Shown here: positions 1 through 11,971 of the stretch, in pieces
Numbering within the stretch: the first letter of the stretch is position 1
How the letters are laid out: the number at the start of each line of letters is the position of its first letter
Assembly (NCBI RefSeq): GCF_000001735.4
Contig: NC_003075.7
Location: 8,309,001-8,373,000 of the forward strand
Length of the DNA stretch: 64,000 nt
Direction of reading: 5' to 3'
Origin: Arabidopsis thaliana
Lineage: Eukaryota > Streptophyta > Magnoliopsida > Brassicales > Brassicaceae
Made by a program: the position numbers and the translations under genes
Notes under the pieces: model-generated
Database searches by the model: none
Seen by the model: only the letters and a program-made list of their open reading frames with translations
What the model was told of the DNA's origin: nothing

Positions 1-199
1 AAACCTCACATATTTAAGCACATCGTGACATGGTCCGATTTTTGCTTTCTTTTGTTTTGTGGCTTAGATTGTAAAGCTCTGTCCGCACTAGACTCAACTT
101 ACATATTCATATTCATATTCACCTCTGGTCCATATATATTATAAAAGTCCAATAGAACATGTTCACGAGAATCTGTATAGGTAAACCTCATCCACCATT

Positions 200-572
200 T
201 AACATTTCATGAACATGTTTGACTTCCATTAACAAGATCGATGTCTTTGTAATTTAATATTAAAAAGAACTTTAACATAAAAACAAGCATGGAAAATTCA
301 AAAAGAATTGGTCAAAGAGTATTGCCAAAACAAAAATGTAAAGAAACGGGAAAAGGGAAGATAAAGCAGCTAATTTTCTTTCTCCAACTCTGACCAATGA
401 CCATATCCAAGCGTGTATGTAATGTACCTAGTCAACATGTTACAAGTCGTGGCCCTCCTCACCTTATTATATATGTCATCTACATAAACATCAGACATCA
501 CACACCAACATCATTATTATGTTCTTTGATACAAAAGTACTCAATTATCCTACAATTCACAAATCTATCTCC
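200..572 (+). promoter_or_regulatory. Upstream region of the small unknown gene, with three W-boxes
   Basis: Three complete W-box cores (TTGAC followed by C or T, the WRKY-factor site) lie at 219-224 (+), 310-315 (-) and 430-435 (-). A TATA-like TATATAT at 468-474 sits about 100 bases before the chosen ATG. The motifs are seen directly; a role in stress-responsive transcription is inference. Nothing else coding is visible in 1-572. Confidence 0.4.
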
Positions 573-896
573 ATGGCGTCCACGATGCAAAGAACAAGCA
601 GCTCCGCGGCCAGTAACGAGAGGCAACTTAGCCAGCTACAGAGACGAGCTCCGTCTTTAATGATCAAACCAACGTCTTTTAGTAACTGGAACGTGGCGAT
701 CCCTCTCCTTTCACCGCTCGCTCCTTCTCTAACATCATCCTTCGACCAATCACATGTTCCTCCGCCGCAGAACAAGACTGAGATACCAGTGGAAGAAGAG
801 GTGAAGAAGACACCAGTTTTCAAGAAATGGCAACATCCCGCGTCGCCGTTCTGCTACGAGCCAACAACGTTTGTCCCACCGTTCATCCAGGTTTAG
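573..896 (+). CDS. Small plant-specific protein of unknown function (107 aa)
   Basis: Single-exon ORF. The ATG at 573 (context CCATGGC) is preferred over the in-frame ATG at 519, because translation from 573 gives the compact Ser-rich start MASTMQRTSSSAA and the upstream 18 codons look like 5'UTR, lying just after the TATA-like element. The protein has no signal peptide or membrane segment. It has a Ser/Pro-rich middle (around residues 35-65), an acidic EVEEEVKK-like patch, and a conserved-looking aromatic/proline C-terminus around WQHPASPFCYEPTTFVPPF. I believe it corresponds to At4g14450, an unannotated plant family; the function is unknown. Three W-boxes upstream fit a defence- or stress-induced gene, but that is inference. 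Confidence 0.75.
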   Translation: MASTMQRTSSSAASNERQLSQLQRRAPSLMIKPTSFSNWNVAIPLLSPLAPSLTSSFDQSHVPPPQNKTEIPVEEEVKKTPVFKKWQHPASPFCYEPTTFVPPFIQV

Positions 897-1255
897 AACG
901 GTTCATCAAAATTTTGTAGATTTGATGACTCAGCTACCAGCCCCGTGTGAATTTTGTTCCTGTGATATTACACGCGGTTAACTATTTTTCACGTTTTTGT
1001 ATCAGTTTTATCCTCTAAGAGATAATATTATTCACTAACAAAGTATTAATTCAAGTTCTAAATGGGTAAAAAAAAATGCATAAAACACATGAAACAAAAT
1101 TATGGGAAAAACATGGAGAAAATAGTTGCATGAATTCTTTAAATAAATTGTCAAATTAACCCATCATACATCTAGGGTTGGACTTTTCTTTAAAGTTCAT
1201 TTCTTCAAAGTGTTCACTTTTAACAAATAAAAAAACTAACTTCATGGATTCAATA

Positions 1256-1295
1256 TGGGCCGAACTAAAGCCCAGTAAGCCCAATTCAATTTAAT
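1256..1295 (+). promoter_or_regulatory. Site II-type elements upstream of BET12
   Basis: TGGGCC at 1256-1261 and two AGCCCA repeats just downstream (about 1269-1282) lie 190-230 bases before the BET12 start codon, followed by a CTT-rich stretch. TGGGCC/Site II (TCP-bound) motifs are typical of constitutively expressed plant genes. The motif is seen; the role is inferred. Confidence 0.35.
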
Positions 1296-1481
1296 TCTAT
1301 TTTCTTCTTCTTCTTCTAGGGACTTGTAGTACAGTAAGAACTTTCGTACGTTTCTCGCAAACAAAACACGAAAACTTACGCTTCTGGAATTGAATCCAAA
1401 TCGAGAATTTCCTTTACAATGCTCTAAATTCGTCTGTTATGTTGAATCCTTCGTAAGAGAGTAGAATCGAAGACGAATCAA

Positions 1482-2938
1482 ATGAACTTTCGAAGGTTTG
1501 ATCTATTGATCTCTTCCTCTGCATTCGAATCCTGTTTTTATGTAGATTCATCAATGTTTAACAAATGATATTGATTCTGCTCTCGATCGAATTTGATCTA
1601 GATCTCTTCACAATCTCCAGATTCACTCTTTCTGAAATCTTAGTTTTTTGAATCACCGACATTCGAATTCCTGATTCTGAGTCATTGACCTAATTCTAGA
1701 GTTCTAATTACAGTTTTCCAGATTTTGAATTGAGTGTATCCAACTAGAATTGGAGAAAATTGGATCTGATTAAGAACCAATGGTTTTGATTTCTGTAGGG
1801 AGAATCGTGCTTCGAGAACGTCTCTCTTTGATGGCCTTGATGGACTTGAAGAAGGTCGCTTGAGAGCTTCTTCTTCGTATGCTCATGACGAACGTGATAA
1901 TGATGAAGCTTTGGAAAATCTTCAGGACAGAGTTTCGTTTCTCAAGAGAGTATGTTTCTTTCATCTATATAACTAAAGAATCAAAATATCAACACAAGCA
2001 TAAACATTAGGATTAAGAATTGTGATTCTTTATTGTGAAATGGATGGTGCTACTGATCCTTATTGTTTGAGAAAGAACAGTCCCTTAAGCACTGCTAAGT
2101 CGAGACCCTAAATGTATCTTTCGAGCATCGAACGATGATCTAATGCTTTCGAAAAGTCTAGATATAAAGAAATTGAACTTAGTTTTTAGTTCCTAGATAT
2201 GTATTGAAATTGTAGATTAAGAACATTCTCTCCAGCATTGCTATCACTAGACCCTGTATAAGTCTTTCGGACTCAACGACAAGGATCGAGCTATGATGTA
2301 ATGCCTTAGAAAAGTCTAGTTATGAAAACAATGCCTTTTTTGTTTTCACTCTTGTCAAATCTAGTTTGCAATAACGCTTGCCTGAGATGTAAGTTGGTAA
2401 TAATATCTTATCAGGTGACTGGAGACATACATGAAGAAGTTGAGAATCATAACCGCTTGCTTGACAAAGTGGTAAGCTGAAAGTTTGATTTCATCTGTTT
2501 CAGTTTGTAGATCTCTATCACATGCTTTTCTTCTAAGCTATTTGTTGTTGTATCTCTAGGGGAACAAAATGGACTCCGCGAGGGGGATAATGTCGGGAAC
2601 GATCAACCGCTTCAAGTTGGTATGTAAATAAGATTTCGTACCTTTTATATATGCATCACCCCTTTTGTTTTTCGCTATCAAAACTTATATCTGAATAAAA
2701 CTCGATTTTAACACGACAGGTCTTTGAGAAGAAGTCTAATCGAAAAAGTTGCAAACTCATAGCTTATTTTGTGCTCCTGTTCTTGATCATGTATTACCTT
2801 ATTAGGTAAAATACACTTCTTCTTATAGTTATCAAAACACTTGACTTTTCTTAGGGACTGGTTCAAGTCCTTGTTCTTTGACTCGAACACTGACAATCTT
2901 TCGGATTTTGCAGGCTATTAAACTACATCAAAGGGTAA
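1482..2938 (+). CDS. BET12: Bet1-like Qc-SNARE BET12 (BS14b), 130 aa, six exons
   Basis: Coding exons by GT-AG sites are 1482-1495, 1799-1949, 2415-2471, 2560-2619, 2720-2805 and 2914-2938. They join into one frame of 130 codons. The product is a tail-anchored Qc-SNARE acting in ER-Golgi vesicle fusion: basic N-terminus (MNFRRENRASR), SNARE heptads at about residues 36-97, a Lys/Arg patch, then a C-terminal hydrophobic anchor at about 107-125 (CKLIAYFVLLFLIMYYLI) with a very short luminal tail. The central layer position, aligned with the DTQNRQIDRI motif of SNAP-25, reads ENHNRLLDKV, so His67 replaces the usual Gln. Intron 2 holds two diverged copies of an 70-80 bp block. The length and layout fit AtBS14b/BET12 (I believe At4g14455). 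Confidence 0.9.
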
Positions 2939-4614
2939 ATTTGGATACAAGAAGAAAGTAGAGTGTTAAATGAATAGTTTCGTTTGGGACTTCCATTTTT
3001 GGATTTCTCCTGATGAATGAATGATTCAGACATAGTAAACAAGTCAAGGGACCCTATTGAAACCCTATTGAAACCCTATTGAAACAAGACAAAGAAAGAG
3101 ATTGTGAAGAGACTAGTGAACCAACCGAAAGAAAAAATGTTTGATAGAGACTTGTTTGTCACAAGCAAAATCATCTCATGTCATTTCATGTAATGTAGCA
3201 AAAGCTTCTTTATCATTTGTCAACTATTTGATCTTGGGTTCATGTTAGCAGTTTTGTCTACAAAAAGCTTAATTGATTGATTGATAAGCTTAATTATTAG
3301 CTTTCTGTGAAAAAAAGTTTAGCACTTTGTAATAAAAACAAGATAACTTGGCGTCTTGTTTCCAAAAATTTCCAATTTTCAGAATTTTAAGGCGCAAATA
3401 CCGTCCTGTATATTGACATTTTGCTAAAGATCCAAATACGTAACAACATGAGAAATATCATTTTTGAACGACTCGCAACAATTCCACAAGTTGACAGGAC
3501 ACTACTATGCAGAAGAGTTTGATTTTTTTTCCACTTTAGGTAACAAGTTGACAATAATCGACAAGTTCATTTTTGGTTTGGTAATAGACAACAAGTTGAC
3601 ATGTACATTTCCAAATGGTTCGGTTTCTAGGTCAAATCATCTTAACAATTATGTAAACTATAGTCTTAAATGTTGAATTTACGAGTGAATAACAGGTTGC
3701 TATGCTAAATAGTAAATTTCTTGAAACTACTGTTTAGATAAATAGTCAAATAACCATGAGTTTTAATATAGCTACTAGAGGATAACATTTGAGTTCTGGC
3801 ACAATATATAGAAAAAAAGTAAAAAAAAAAAAATGTTACCTTATTAAATCGGGAGTAGTTTTTCAATTTCTTCTGATCTTTTAGTATATGCTAAAATACC
3901 ATGTTAGTAAATATGAATGTGATTTTTGTAAAATAAATATATTATAACACAACAACAGATGTTATGCTACATATATTAAACAGGGTGCTAGATTATAAAC
4001 AAAAGTGTTTTGGATTCACATGAAAAATATGTGTAATTATTTGAAGAAGTTAGATATATAGATCATTCAAAAAATAGTAAGCTACATGGTTATCTAATAT
4101 ACTGTTGGTAGTGAATCCATCAACCTAATCGTGACATATATACAATGTACAATCGAAATCGTTTCTAAGAAAGCCGACGAAATACTCAGCCTTTAGAAAG
4201 ACTAGTATACGACATGTCCTACCACCCTAATTACTAAGAGAAAAAGATTCATGATGCTGCGGGAAATGACTTGCTTTCTTCAATTAACTCTTCATTCGAG
4301 CTTTGGTTGCTCTAGCTCACAAATTATCGTCGTAGTTAATTGAATATTTACAAGGAGCTGACTAAAAAATTAAATGTACATGCACATACATTGGAGCACG
4401 CCCACCATGGCTATGCTAAGCATGCTCTCTTAGCAGAAGTGACACCTCTCAGAAGCTATTGGGCCATAACAGAGTTATGACACGGGTCATATCCGTCAAA
4501 AGCACATTGCTTCTAGAATGCGAGGTATGATTGCTAAAAACACGATCGACAAGGAACTCAAGAACATCAACTTGCATATTGAACCTACATACATGCCGTA
4601 TATAGGCATGTGCG
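2939..4614. other. Intergenic region between BET12 and the copia element
   Basis: AT-rich sequence holding the likely BET12 3'UTR and then no recognisable gene. The 70-codon ORF at 3464-3676 has no family features, and its composition matches the surrounding non-coding DNA. Confidence 0.6.
3051..3085 (+). repeat. Three tandem copies of an 11-bp unit
   Basis: The unit ACCCTATTGAA is repeated exactly at 3051-3061, 3062-3072 and 3073-3083. It lies about 110 bases after the BET12 stop, probably in its 3'UTR. Confidence 0.85.
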
Positions 4615-4619
4615 AGGAG

Positions 4620-4833
4620 TATTAAGGATATAGGACTGGTTAACTTCGGTTATCACTGGTTTGGTTGAATGTGGTTTACTAACCACAATAATCTTATGTA
4701 TATAAGTTTAATCTCGATTACTTTGTTAGTTAAGTTGGTTGTAACAACACTTTAAGCTGAATAAGAAAAGTTGTTATCTTCTTCTTCGTCTCTCTTCTCC
4801 GATCTTGAATCTCCGATGTATCGGATTTTATCA
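4620..4833 (+). repeat. 5' LTR of the copia element
   Basis: 214 bp, starting TATTAAGG and ending TTATCA. It is identical to the 3' LTR except at five positions (one near the start, one in the middle, one about 30 bases from the end, and two adjacent bases close to the end). It contains the TATA-like TATATAAG around 4697-4704, a likely promoter for the genomic transcript. Confidence 0.95.
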
Positions 4834-4845
4834 TGGTATCAGAGC
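4834..4845 (+). other. Primer-binding site (initiator tRNA-Met)
   Basis: TGGTATCAGAGC directly abuts the 5' LTR and is complementary to the 3' end of plant initiator methionine tRNA, the usual minus-strand primer of plant copia elements. Confidence 0.9.
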
Positions 4846-5077
4846 ACAATATATTGATTCCGCGTTTGTTGTGTTCATCGGGAGAGAGTTTCATTTTCGA
4901 TTTCTTCTTTTGATTCTTTCGTTCGCTTATGCCATTCGTTATTTTTCCGATTCACCGGAGTATTTTTCATTCTGTTTCTTTTACTTCCTTCAATTGACCT
5001 TTAGCGTGAGCGAATCTCGTTTTCTATACATCAAATTCGTCTCGCTTTCTTTGTAATTTTTCATTCTTACTCTGAGA

Positions 5078-8000
5078 ATGGGATCTTATGTACCTCCACC
5101 TGCGAATCCGGTGACTCGTCCTCCGATCAACAATGGTGATCAAATTCGATATCCAGTAGATCAATATGAGAATCCGTACTATCTTCATAGTGCAGATCAC
5201 GCTGGATTGATTCTTGTGTCAGATCGACTTACGACAGCTTCAGATTTTCATTCATGGCGTCGATCGATCTTGATGGCTTTGAATGTCAGAAACAAATTGG
5301 GATTTATAAACGGTACGATTACTAAACCACCTGAGGATCATAGAGATTTTGGTGCTTGGTCTAGGTGTAATGATATTGTTAGTACTTGGTTGATGAACTC
5401 TGTTGATAAGAAGATAGGTCAGAGTTTACTTTACATAGCTACTGTTCAAGGAATTTGGAACAATCTGTTATCAAGATTCAAGCAAGATGATGCACCAAGG
5501 ATCTTTGATATAGAACAGAAGTTAAGTAAAATAGAGCAGGGATCTATGGATATTTCAACATACTATACAGCTTTGTTAACTCTGTGGGAAGAACACAGAA
5601 ATTATGTTGAGCTCCCAGTTTGTACATGTGGTCGTTGTGAGTGTGATGCTGCAGTTAAATGGGAACATTTACAACAGAGAAGTAGAGTGACTAAGTTTCT
5701 TAAGGAATTGAATGAAGGATTTGATCAAACAAGACGTCATATTTTGATGCTTAAACCTATACCTACTATTAAAGAAGCGTTCAATATGGTAACTCAAGAT
5801 GAGAGACAAAGGAATGTCAAGCCACTTACTCGTGTTGATAGTGTTGCTTTTCAAAACACTTCTATGATAAATGAAGATGAAAATGCTTATGTTGCAGCAT
5901 ATAACACAGTTAGACCTAATCAGAAGCCGATATGTACTCACTGTGGGAAAGTGGGACATACAATTCAAAAATGTTATAAAGTCCATGGTTATCCACCGGG
6001 TATGAAGACAGGCAATACAGGATATACTTACAAGCCTAACCCTCAGCTACATGTGCAACCTAGGATGCCAATGATGCCTCAACCAAGGATGCAGTTTCCA
6101 GCTCAGCCTTATACTAATTCGATGCAGAAAGCGAATGTTGTGGCTCAAGTTTATGCAGAGACTGGTGCATATCCTTCTGAAGGTTATTCACAGGCACCTA
6201 TGATGAATCCATATGGTAGTTATCCAATGCCACATATAACACATGGTGGAAACAACCTGAGTCTTCAAGATTTTACTCCTCAACAAATCGAGCAGATGAT
6301 TTCACAGTTTCAGGCTCAAGTGCAAGTTCCAGAGCCTGCAGCTTCTTCAAGTAATCCTAGTCCATTGGCTACAGTTTCTGAACATGGTTTTATGGCACTT
6401 ACTTCCACATCGGGTACTATAATCCCTTTCCCTTCTACTAGTCTTAAGTATGAGAATAATGATCTCAAATTTCAAAATCATACATTATCAGCTTTACAGA
6501 AATTCTTACCATCAGATGCTTGGATTATAGATAGTGGAGCCTCTAGTCATGTATGTTCAGACTTAGCGATGTTTAGGGAATTAAAATCTGTCTCTGGTGT
6601 CACTGTTACATTACCAAATGGTACTAGGGTTTCTATTACGCATATAGGAACTGTGCATATTACTCAAAAACTCATATTACATAATGTTTTACATGTTCCT
6701 GATTTTAAATTCAATTTGATGAGTGTTAGTTCTTTGGTTAAAACTATATCGTGTTCTGCTCATTTCTATGTTGATTGTTGTTTGATTCAAGAACTTTCTC
6801 AGGGCTTGATGATTGGGAGGGGTAGACTTTATCACAATCTATACATTCTTGAAACAGAAAATACTTCCCCCTCTACATCAACACCTGCAGCTTGTTTGTT
6901 CACTGGATCTGTTCTAAATGATGGACATCTGTGGCATCAACGTTTAGGCCATCCATCTTCAGTAGTTTTACAGAAACTTGTTAGTATCATTCCTTCTTTG
7001 AAGTCTTTTAATTCAGAGTCATCACCTTGTTGCATTTGTCCATTAGCAAAACAGAAAAGATTAGCTTACATATCTCATAATAATCTAGCTTCTAATCCAT
7101 TTGATCTTGTTCACTTGGATATATGGGGTCCTTTTAGTATTGAGTCTATAGAAGGTTTTAGATATTTTCTTACTGTTGTTGATGATTGTACAAGGACCAC
7201 TTGGGTTTACATGTTAAGAAATAAAAAGGATGTTTCATCTGTTTTTCCTGAATTCATAAAGCTTGTCTCAACACAATTTAATGCAAAAATAAAAGCAATT
7301 AGATCTGATAATGCACCTGAACTTGGATTTACTGAAATTGTGAAAGAACATGGCATGCTTCATCATTTCTCATGTGCATACACTCCTCAACAAAATTCAG
7401 TTGTAGAAAGAAAGCATCAGCATATTCTTAATGTGGCTAGAGCTTTACTTTTTCAGTCAAACATTCCTATGCAATATTGGAGTGATTGTGTCACTACTGC
7501 TGTTTTCTTGATAAATAGATTACCATCACCATTGCTGAATAATAAATCTCCTTATGAACTTATATTGAACAAGCAACCTGATTACTCTTTGTTGAAGAAT
7601 TTTGGATGTCTTTGTTTTGTTTCAACTAATGCTCATGAAAGAACTAAATTTACTCCTCGTGCTAGAGCTTGTGTGTTTCTAGGATACCCATCGGGTTACA
7701 AAGGGTATAAGGTACTTGATTTGGAATCTCATTCTGTCACTGTGTCAAGAAATGTGGTTTTTAAAGAGCATGTTTTTCCTTTTAAGACTAGTGAATTGTT
7801 GAATAAGGCTGTAGACATGTTTCCAAATTCGATTCTACCTTTACCGGCTCCATTGCATTTTGTTGAAACTATGCCATTGATTGATGAGGATTCATTGATA
7901 CCTACTACGACAGATTCTAGGACTGCTGATAATCATGCATCATCATCATCATCTGCATTACCTAGTATCATACCTCCATCTAGTAATACAGAAACACAGG

Positions 8001-9830
8001 ATATAGATTCTAATGCTGTACCCATTACTAGGTCTAAACGTACTACTAGGGCTCCTTCTTATCTGTCTGAGTATCATTGTTCCCTCGTTCCTTCCATTTC
8101 TACATTACCCCCTACAGATTCATCCATTCCTATACATCCATTACCAGAAATTTTTACAGCTTCATCACCTAAAAAGACTACACCTTATCCCATCTCTACG
8201 GTTGTGTCCTATGATAAATACACGCCTCTTTGTCAATCTTATATCTTTGCTTATAATACAGAAACAGAACCTAAAACATTTTCACAGGCTATGAAGTCAG
8301 AGAAATGGATTAGGGTTGCAGTTGAAGAGCTTCAGGCTATGGAACTTAATAAGACATGGTCTGTTGAATCATTACCGCCTGATAAAAATGTTGTAGGTTG
8401 TAAATGGGTGTTTACTATTAAGTATAACCCTGATGGTACAGTGGAGAGATATAAGGCCCGGTTAGTTGCTCAAGGGTTTACACAGCAGGAGGGAATTGAT
8501 TTTCTTGATACATTCTCACCTGTTGCGAAGTTGACAAGTGCGAAAATGATGTTAGGCCTTGCTGCTATTACGGGTTGGACACTGACGCAGATGGACGTCT
8601 CGGATGCATTCTTACATGGAGATTTGGATGAAGAAATCTTCATGAGTTTACCTCAAGGTTACACTCCTCCTGCAGGTACAATCTTGCCTCCTAATCCAGT
8701 CTGTAGATTGTTGAAGTCTATATATGGGTTAAAACAAGCTTCTAGACAATGGTACAAACGTTTGTCTTCAGTCTTGTTGGGAGCAAATTTCATATAATCT
8801 CCTGCTGATAACACTTTGTTTGTGAAAGTGGTTTCTGGAGGTTTTGTTGCGGCTTTAGTATATATTGATGATATTATGATAGCCAGCAACAATGATGCAG
8901 AAGTGGAGAATTTGAAGGCTTTACTGAGATCAGAATTTAAGATAAAAGATCTTGGACCCGCAAGATTCTTTCTGGGTTTGGAAATCAAGATCATCCAAAG
9001 GTATCTCAGTTTGTCAACGCAAGTATGCTCTCAATTTGTTAGAAGATGCAGGCTTACTTGGTTGTAAACCAAGTTCTATCCCTATGGATCCAACGTTACA
9101 TTTGGTAAGGGATATGGGAACTCCTCTGCCAAATCCTACTGCATATAGGAAATTAATTGGCCGCTTGTTGTATCTAACCATTACAAGACCAGACATCACT
9201 TATGCAGTACATCAGCTAAGTCAGTTTATCTCGGCTCCTTCTGACATTCACTTACAGGCTGCTCATAAGGTTCTTCGATACATAAAAGCTAATCCTGGTC
9301 AAGGACTGATGTATTCTGCAGATTATGAGATTTGTTTGAATGGTTTTTCTGATGCTGATTGGGCTGCGTGTAAAGATACTAGAAGATCTATTTCAGGTTT
9401 CTGCATATATCTGGGAACATCTCTTATATCCTGGAAGTCAAAGAAGCAAGCTGTAGCTAGCAGAAGCAGTACAGAATCTGAGTATCGGAGTATGGCTCAG
9501 GCTACTTGTGAGATCATATGGCTGCAACAATTACTGAAGGACTTGCATATTCCGTTAACATGTCCTGCTAAGCTTTTCTGCGACAACAAATCAGCACTTC
9601 ACAGCTCTTTGAATCCTGTGTTCCACGAGCGTACGAAGCACATAGAAATAGATTGTCATACTGTTCGGGATCAGATCAAGGCAGGCAATCTGAAAGCTCT
9701 ACACGTTCCTACTGAAAACCAACATGCTGATATACTTACCAAAGCTCTTCATCCTGGTCCGTTTCACCATCTTCTCAGACAAATGTCATTGTCAAGTCTC
9801 TTTCTTCCTAACAAGCCAGTTCGAAGCTAG
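5078..9830 (+). pseudogene. Copia gag-pol polyprotein with one nonsense codon and one frameshift
   Basis: Reading from 5078: gag with a CCHC zinc knuckle at residues 286-299 (CTHCGKVGHTIQKC); aspartic protease with DSGA at 485-488; integrase with an HHCC region (HLWHQRLGHP ... CCICP) and the catalytic DDE core (LDIWGPF, RSDNAPE, VVERKHQ); then reverse transcriptase starting WVFTIKYNPDG. The frame meets a stop at 8795-8797 inside the reverse transcriptase. The same frame resumes directly after it and carries the YIDD active-site box at about 8862. Near 8984-8990 the homology moves to another frame, which runs to the stop at 9828-9830 through the RNase H domain (DADWAACKDTRRS, STESEYRS, CDNKSA). 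Both lesions fall in the reverse transcriptase, so no functional polymerase can be made from this copy. Confidence 0.92.
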
Positions 9831-9836
9831 AGACTT

Positions 9837-9846
9837 GAGGGGGGGA
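9837..9846 (+). other. Polypurine tract of the copia element
   Basis: A purine-only run GAGGGGGGGA ends directly before the 3' LTR, the position required for plus-strand priming. Confidence 0.85.
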
Positions 9847-10060
9847 TATTAAGGATATAGGACCGGTTAACTTCGGTTATCACTGGTTTGGTTGAATGTG
9901 GTTTACTAACCACAATAATCTTATGTCTATAAGTTTAATCTCGATTACTTTGTTAGTTAAGTTGGTTGTAACAACACTTTAAGCTGAATAAGAAAAGTTG
10001 TTATCTTCTTCTTCGTCTCTCTTCTCCAATCTTGAATCTCCGATGTATCGGACGTTATCA
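9847..10060 (+). repeat. 3' LTR of the copia element
   Basis: 214 bp, the same ends as the 5' LTR (TATTAAGG ... TTATCA). It is followed by AGGAA, which matches the AGGAG before the 5' LTR at four of five bases. Confidence 0.95.
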
Positions 10061-10065
10061 AGGAA

Positions 10066-11598
10066 TACATTTGCACGAGATCCATGTTCAAACAAACATG
10101 AAATTTAGCGTATTAAAGGACCAAATGTTTTTCTTAAAAAAACATTTCTATGTAATTAGGATCCATATTTCAAATTTGAACAAAGACCATTGTGTCTTTT
10201 TGCTATTTTTGAGTCGGTCCTGCCTACATTGATTCAAAATCTCTTTTATGTTCGTATACTTCGTCAAAATCTCTGCATAGTCACATTCGTCTGCTGAAGA
10301 GTACCAACTCCCAAATATTTTCTTGTATGCTCTTCCATTAACATCTTTTCTAAGCTAATGAAAACTAGATATTTGCCTTAGGTCCAAAACTAAATCTATC
10401 TTCTTTCCTCATAGTTTTCTCAATTTCCGGCAACTCACATTATCTCAATTCTAACTAGAGTGTCAAAGAGTTTTTGAGATGAAATACCTCTAAAAGCCAG
10501 TTAGACAAAGATAAGTTACTAAACTTGTAGATTCAGCCTTGTAACTACTAGCTTAGAAAAACCTTATGGATTTAGAACATGGTTCAAGAATTTTCCATAT
10601 GGTTTCAATTGTGGTTTACGGGATGATTAGTTGAGATTGTAGCGGTAAATTGTGGCTTAAAATATTGATGTTATATATATATTGTTTTTAACATAGGTTA
10701 TGAGTTAAAATAATAATAATAACTAAAGCTACAGATTATTGACTCTTAAAAAAACGAAATAGAGGAATACATTATATAGATGGTCTAAGTTTGACTCGTT
10801 TTAACCGTTAGCTACTTAATTATTAGGTGAAAATTCAAAATATTCAAGTGTACAAAGTACTTGTTTTAGATTAGAAATTTTTTTTTTTTTTTTTTGTAAA
10901 TTAGATTGGATACTTTGGATTAACTATTCTTTTTTTGGATTCTATATTCAAACGTATCAATATCAGTCATATCTTATTATAGAAATAGGGTAAAAGAGTT
11001 GTCGAGAGTGGAGACGTCGGGGCAAGGGAAAATGACGTGCTCCCCACCACCCCAATGCTCACGCGCACTATGCCCCACTTAACCCTAATTTCCAATGCTA
11101 ATCTATCAATTACATTTCATTTATTTCTTCATTTATTTAAAGATAACTACACTTATTGTATGTATAAACTGCAAAACATATGATACTAATATTTACTACT
11201 CTAGTGAAAGAAGAAAATGATCTGGCTAGTTCCCCATGCCACAACATTCCAACACAATACATTTATCTCTTTTGGTCTTGGGGTTTTACAAATTGTATCA
11301 GAGTAAACAAGAATATGTTTTCTAAAATAGTTTTCCCCATAAACCGATCTTTCCTAAAATATTACACCATGTGAAACCCAAGACTTGTCTAGGCAACCTC
11401 AGTAATATGAGTGTATAATTAAAGTTCTGGCAGAAAATTATAAGATGAATTCATTAAATACGTTATGGAGCTTAGGACTTTGGCATAATCGGTATTCAAT
11501 CCCACTGTTATTTAAAATAGACTCATATAAAAATTGTCCAGTATATTTTATATATTAATAAAAAGAGAGTACACACATAGTATTGCGTTCTTGGATTC
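10066..11598. other. Intergenic region upstream of AHL20
   Basis: AT-rich, with a T-run at about 10877-10895 and a short GC-richer island at about 11000-11090 containing GACGTC and TGACGTG (bZIP-type ACGT cores) and a GGGGCA/TGCCCC inverted pair. No gene is supported; the 64-codon ORF at 11180-11374 lacks any recognisable feature. Confidence 0.5.
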
Positions 11599-11606
11599 TA
11601 TATAAA
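11599..11606 (+). promoter_or_regulatory. Probable TATA box of AHL20
   Basis: TATATAAA, with a second ATATAAAT about 12 bases downstream. A (CT)n tract follows at about 11656-11674 in what would be the leader. This implies a 5'UTR of roughly 330-340 bases before the ATG at 11972. Confidence 0.5.
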
Positions 11607-11971
11607 CCCTATATAAATAATACTAACTTGTGAAAAATTAATTATTGCCCACTTTCTCTCTCTCTCTCTCTCTGATTGATTCTTGAAAAGAAAATCAAAG
11701 TCTCAATAGCTTTGTTTTGATTCTAGTTCCATTCCACAATTGCATCTAATTCTCCTACCGTAGCCTTTTCTTCTTTATTTGTCATCAACAACTCCTAAAA
11801 TTCATATGAAATTAGAGAAATCGAAACGAAAAGATAATATTTTTCAAGAAAGAGCTACATATACACCTTTTGACCTTGTAAAGTTGGAACCCTAGAGGCC
11901 TTTCAAGCAAATCATCAGGGTAACAATTTCTTGATCTTTCTTTTTAGCGAATTTCCAGTTTTTGGTCAATC

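Larger units (their letters stand above)
4620..10060 (+). mobile_element. Full-length Ty1/copia LTR retrotransposon, inactivated
   Basis: A 5441-bp element with two 214-bp LTRs (4620-4833 and 9847-10060), a primer-binding site directly after the 5' LTR, one long gag-pol frame and a polypurine tract directly before the 3' LTR. The domain order gag, protease, integrase, reverse transcriptase, RNase H defines Ty1/copia. The LTRs differ at 5 of 214 positions, so the insertion is old but not ancient. Flanking 5-mers AGGAG (4615-4619) and AGGAA (10061-10065) look like a target-site duplication with one change. The coding region carries one nonsense codon and one frameshift, so it is not autonomous. 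It stands alone in the BET12-AHL20 gap. I believe it is annotated as At4g14460. Confidence 0.95.

Noticed and set aside
3464-3676. 70-codon ORF between BET12 and the copia element
   Set aside because: Low-complexity Asn/Phe/Leu composition typical of AT-rich non-coding DNA.
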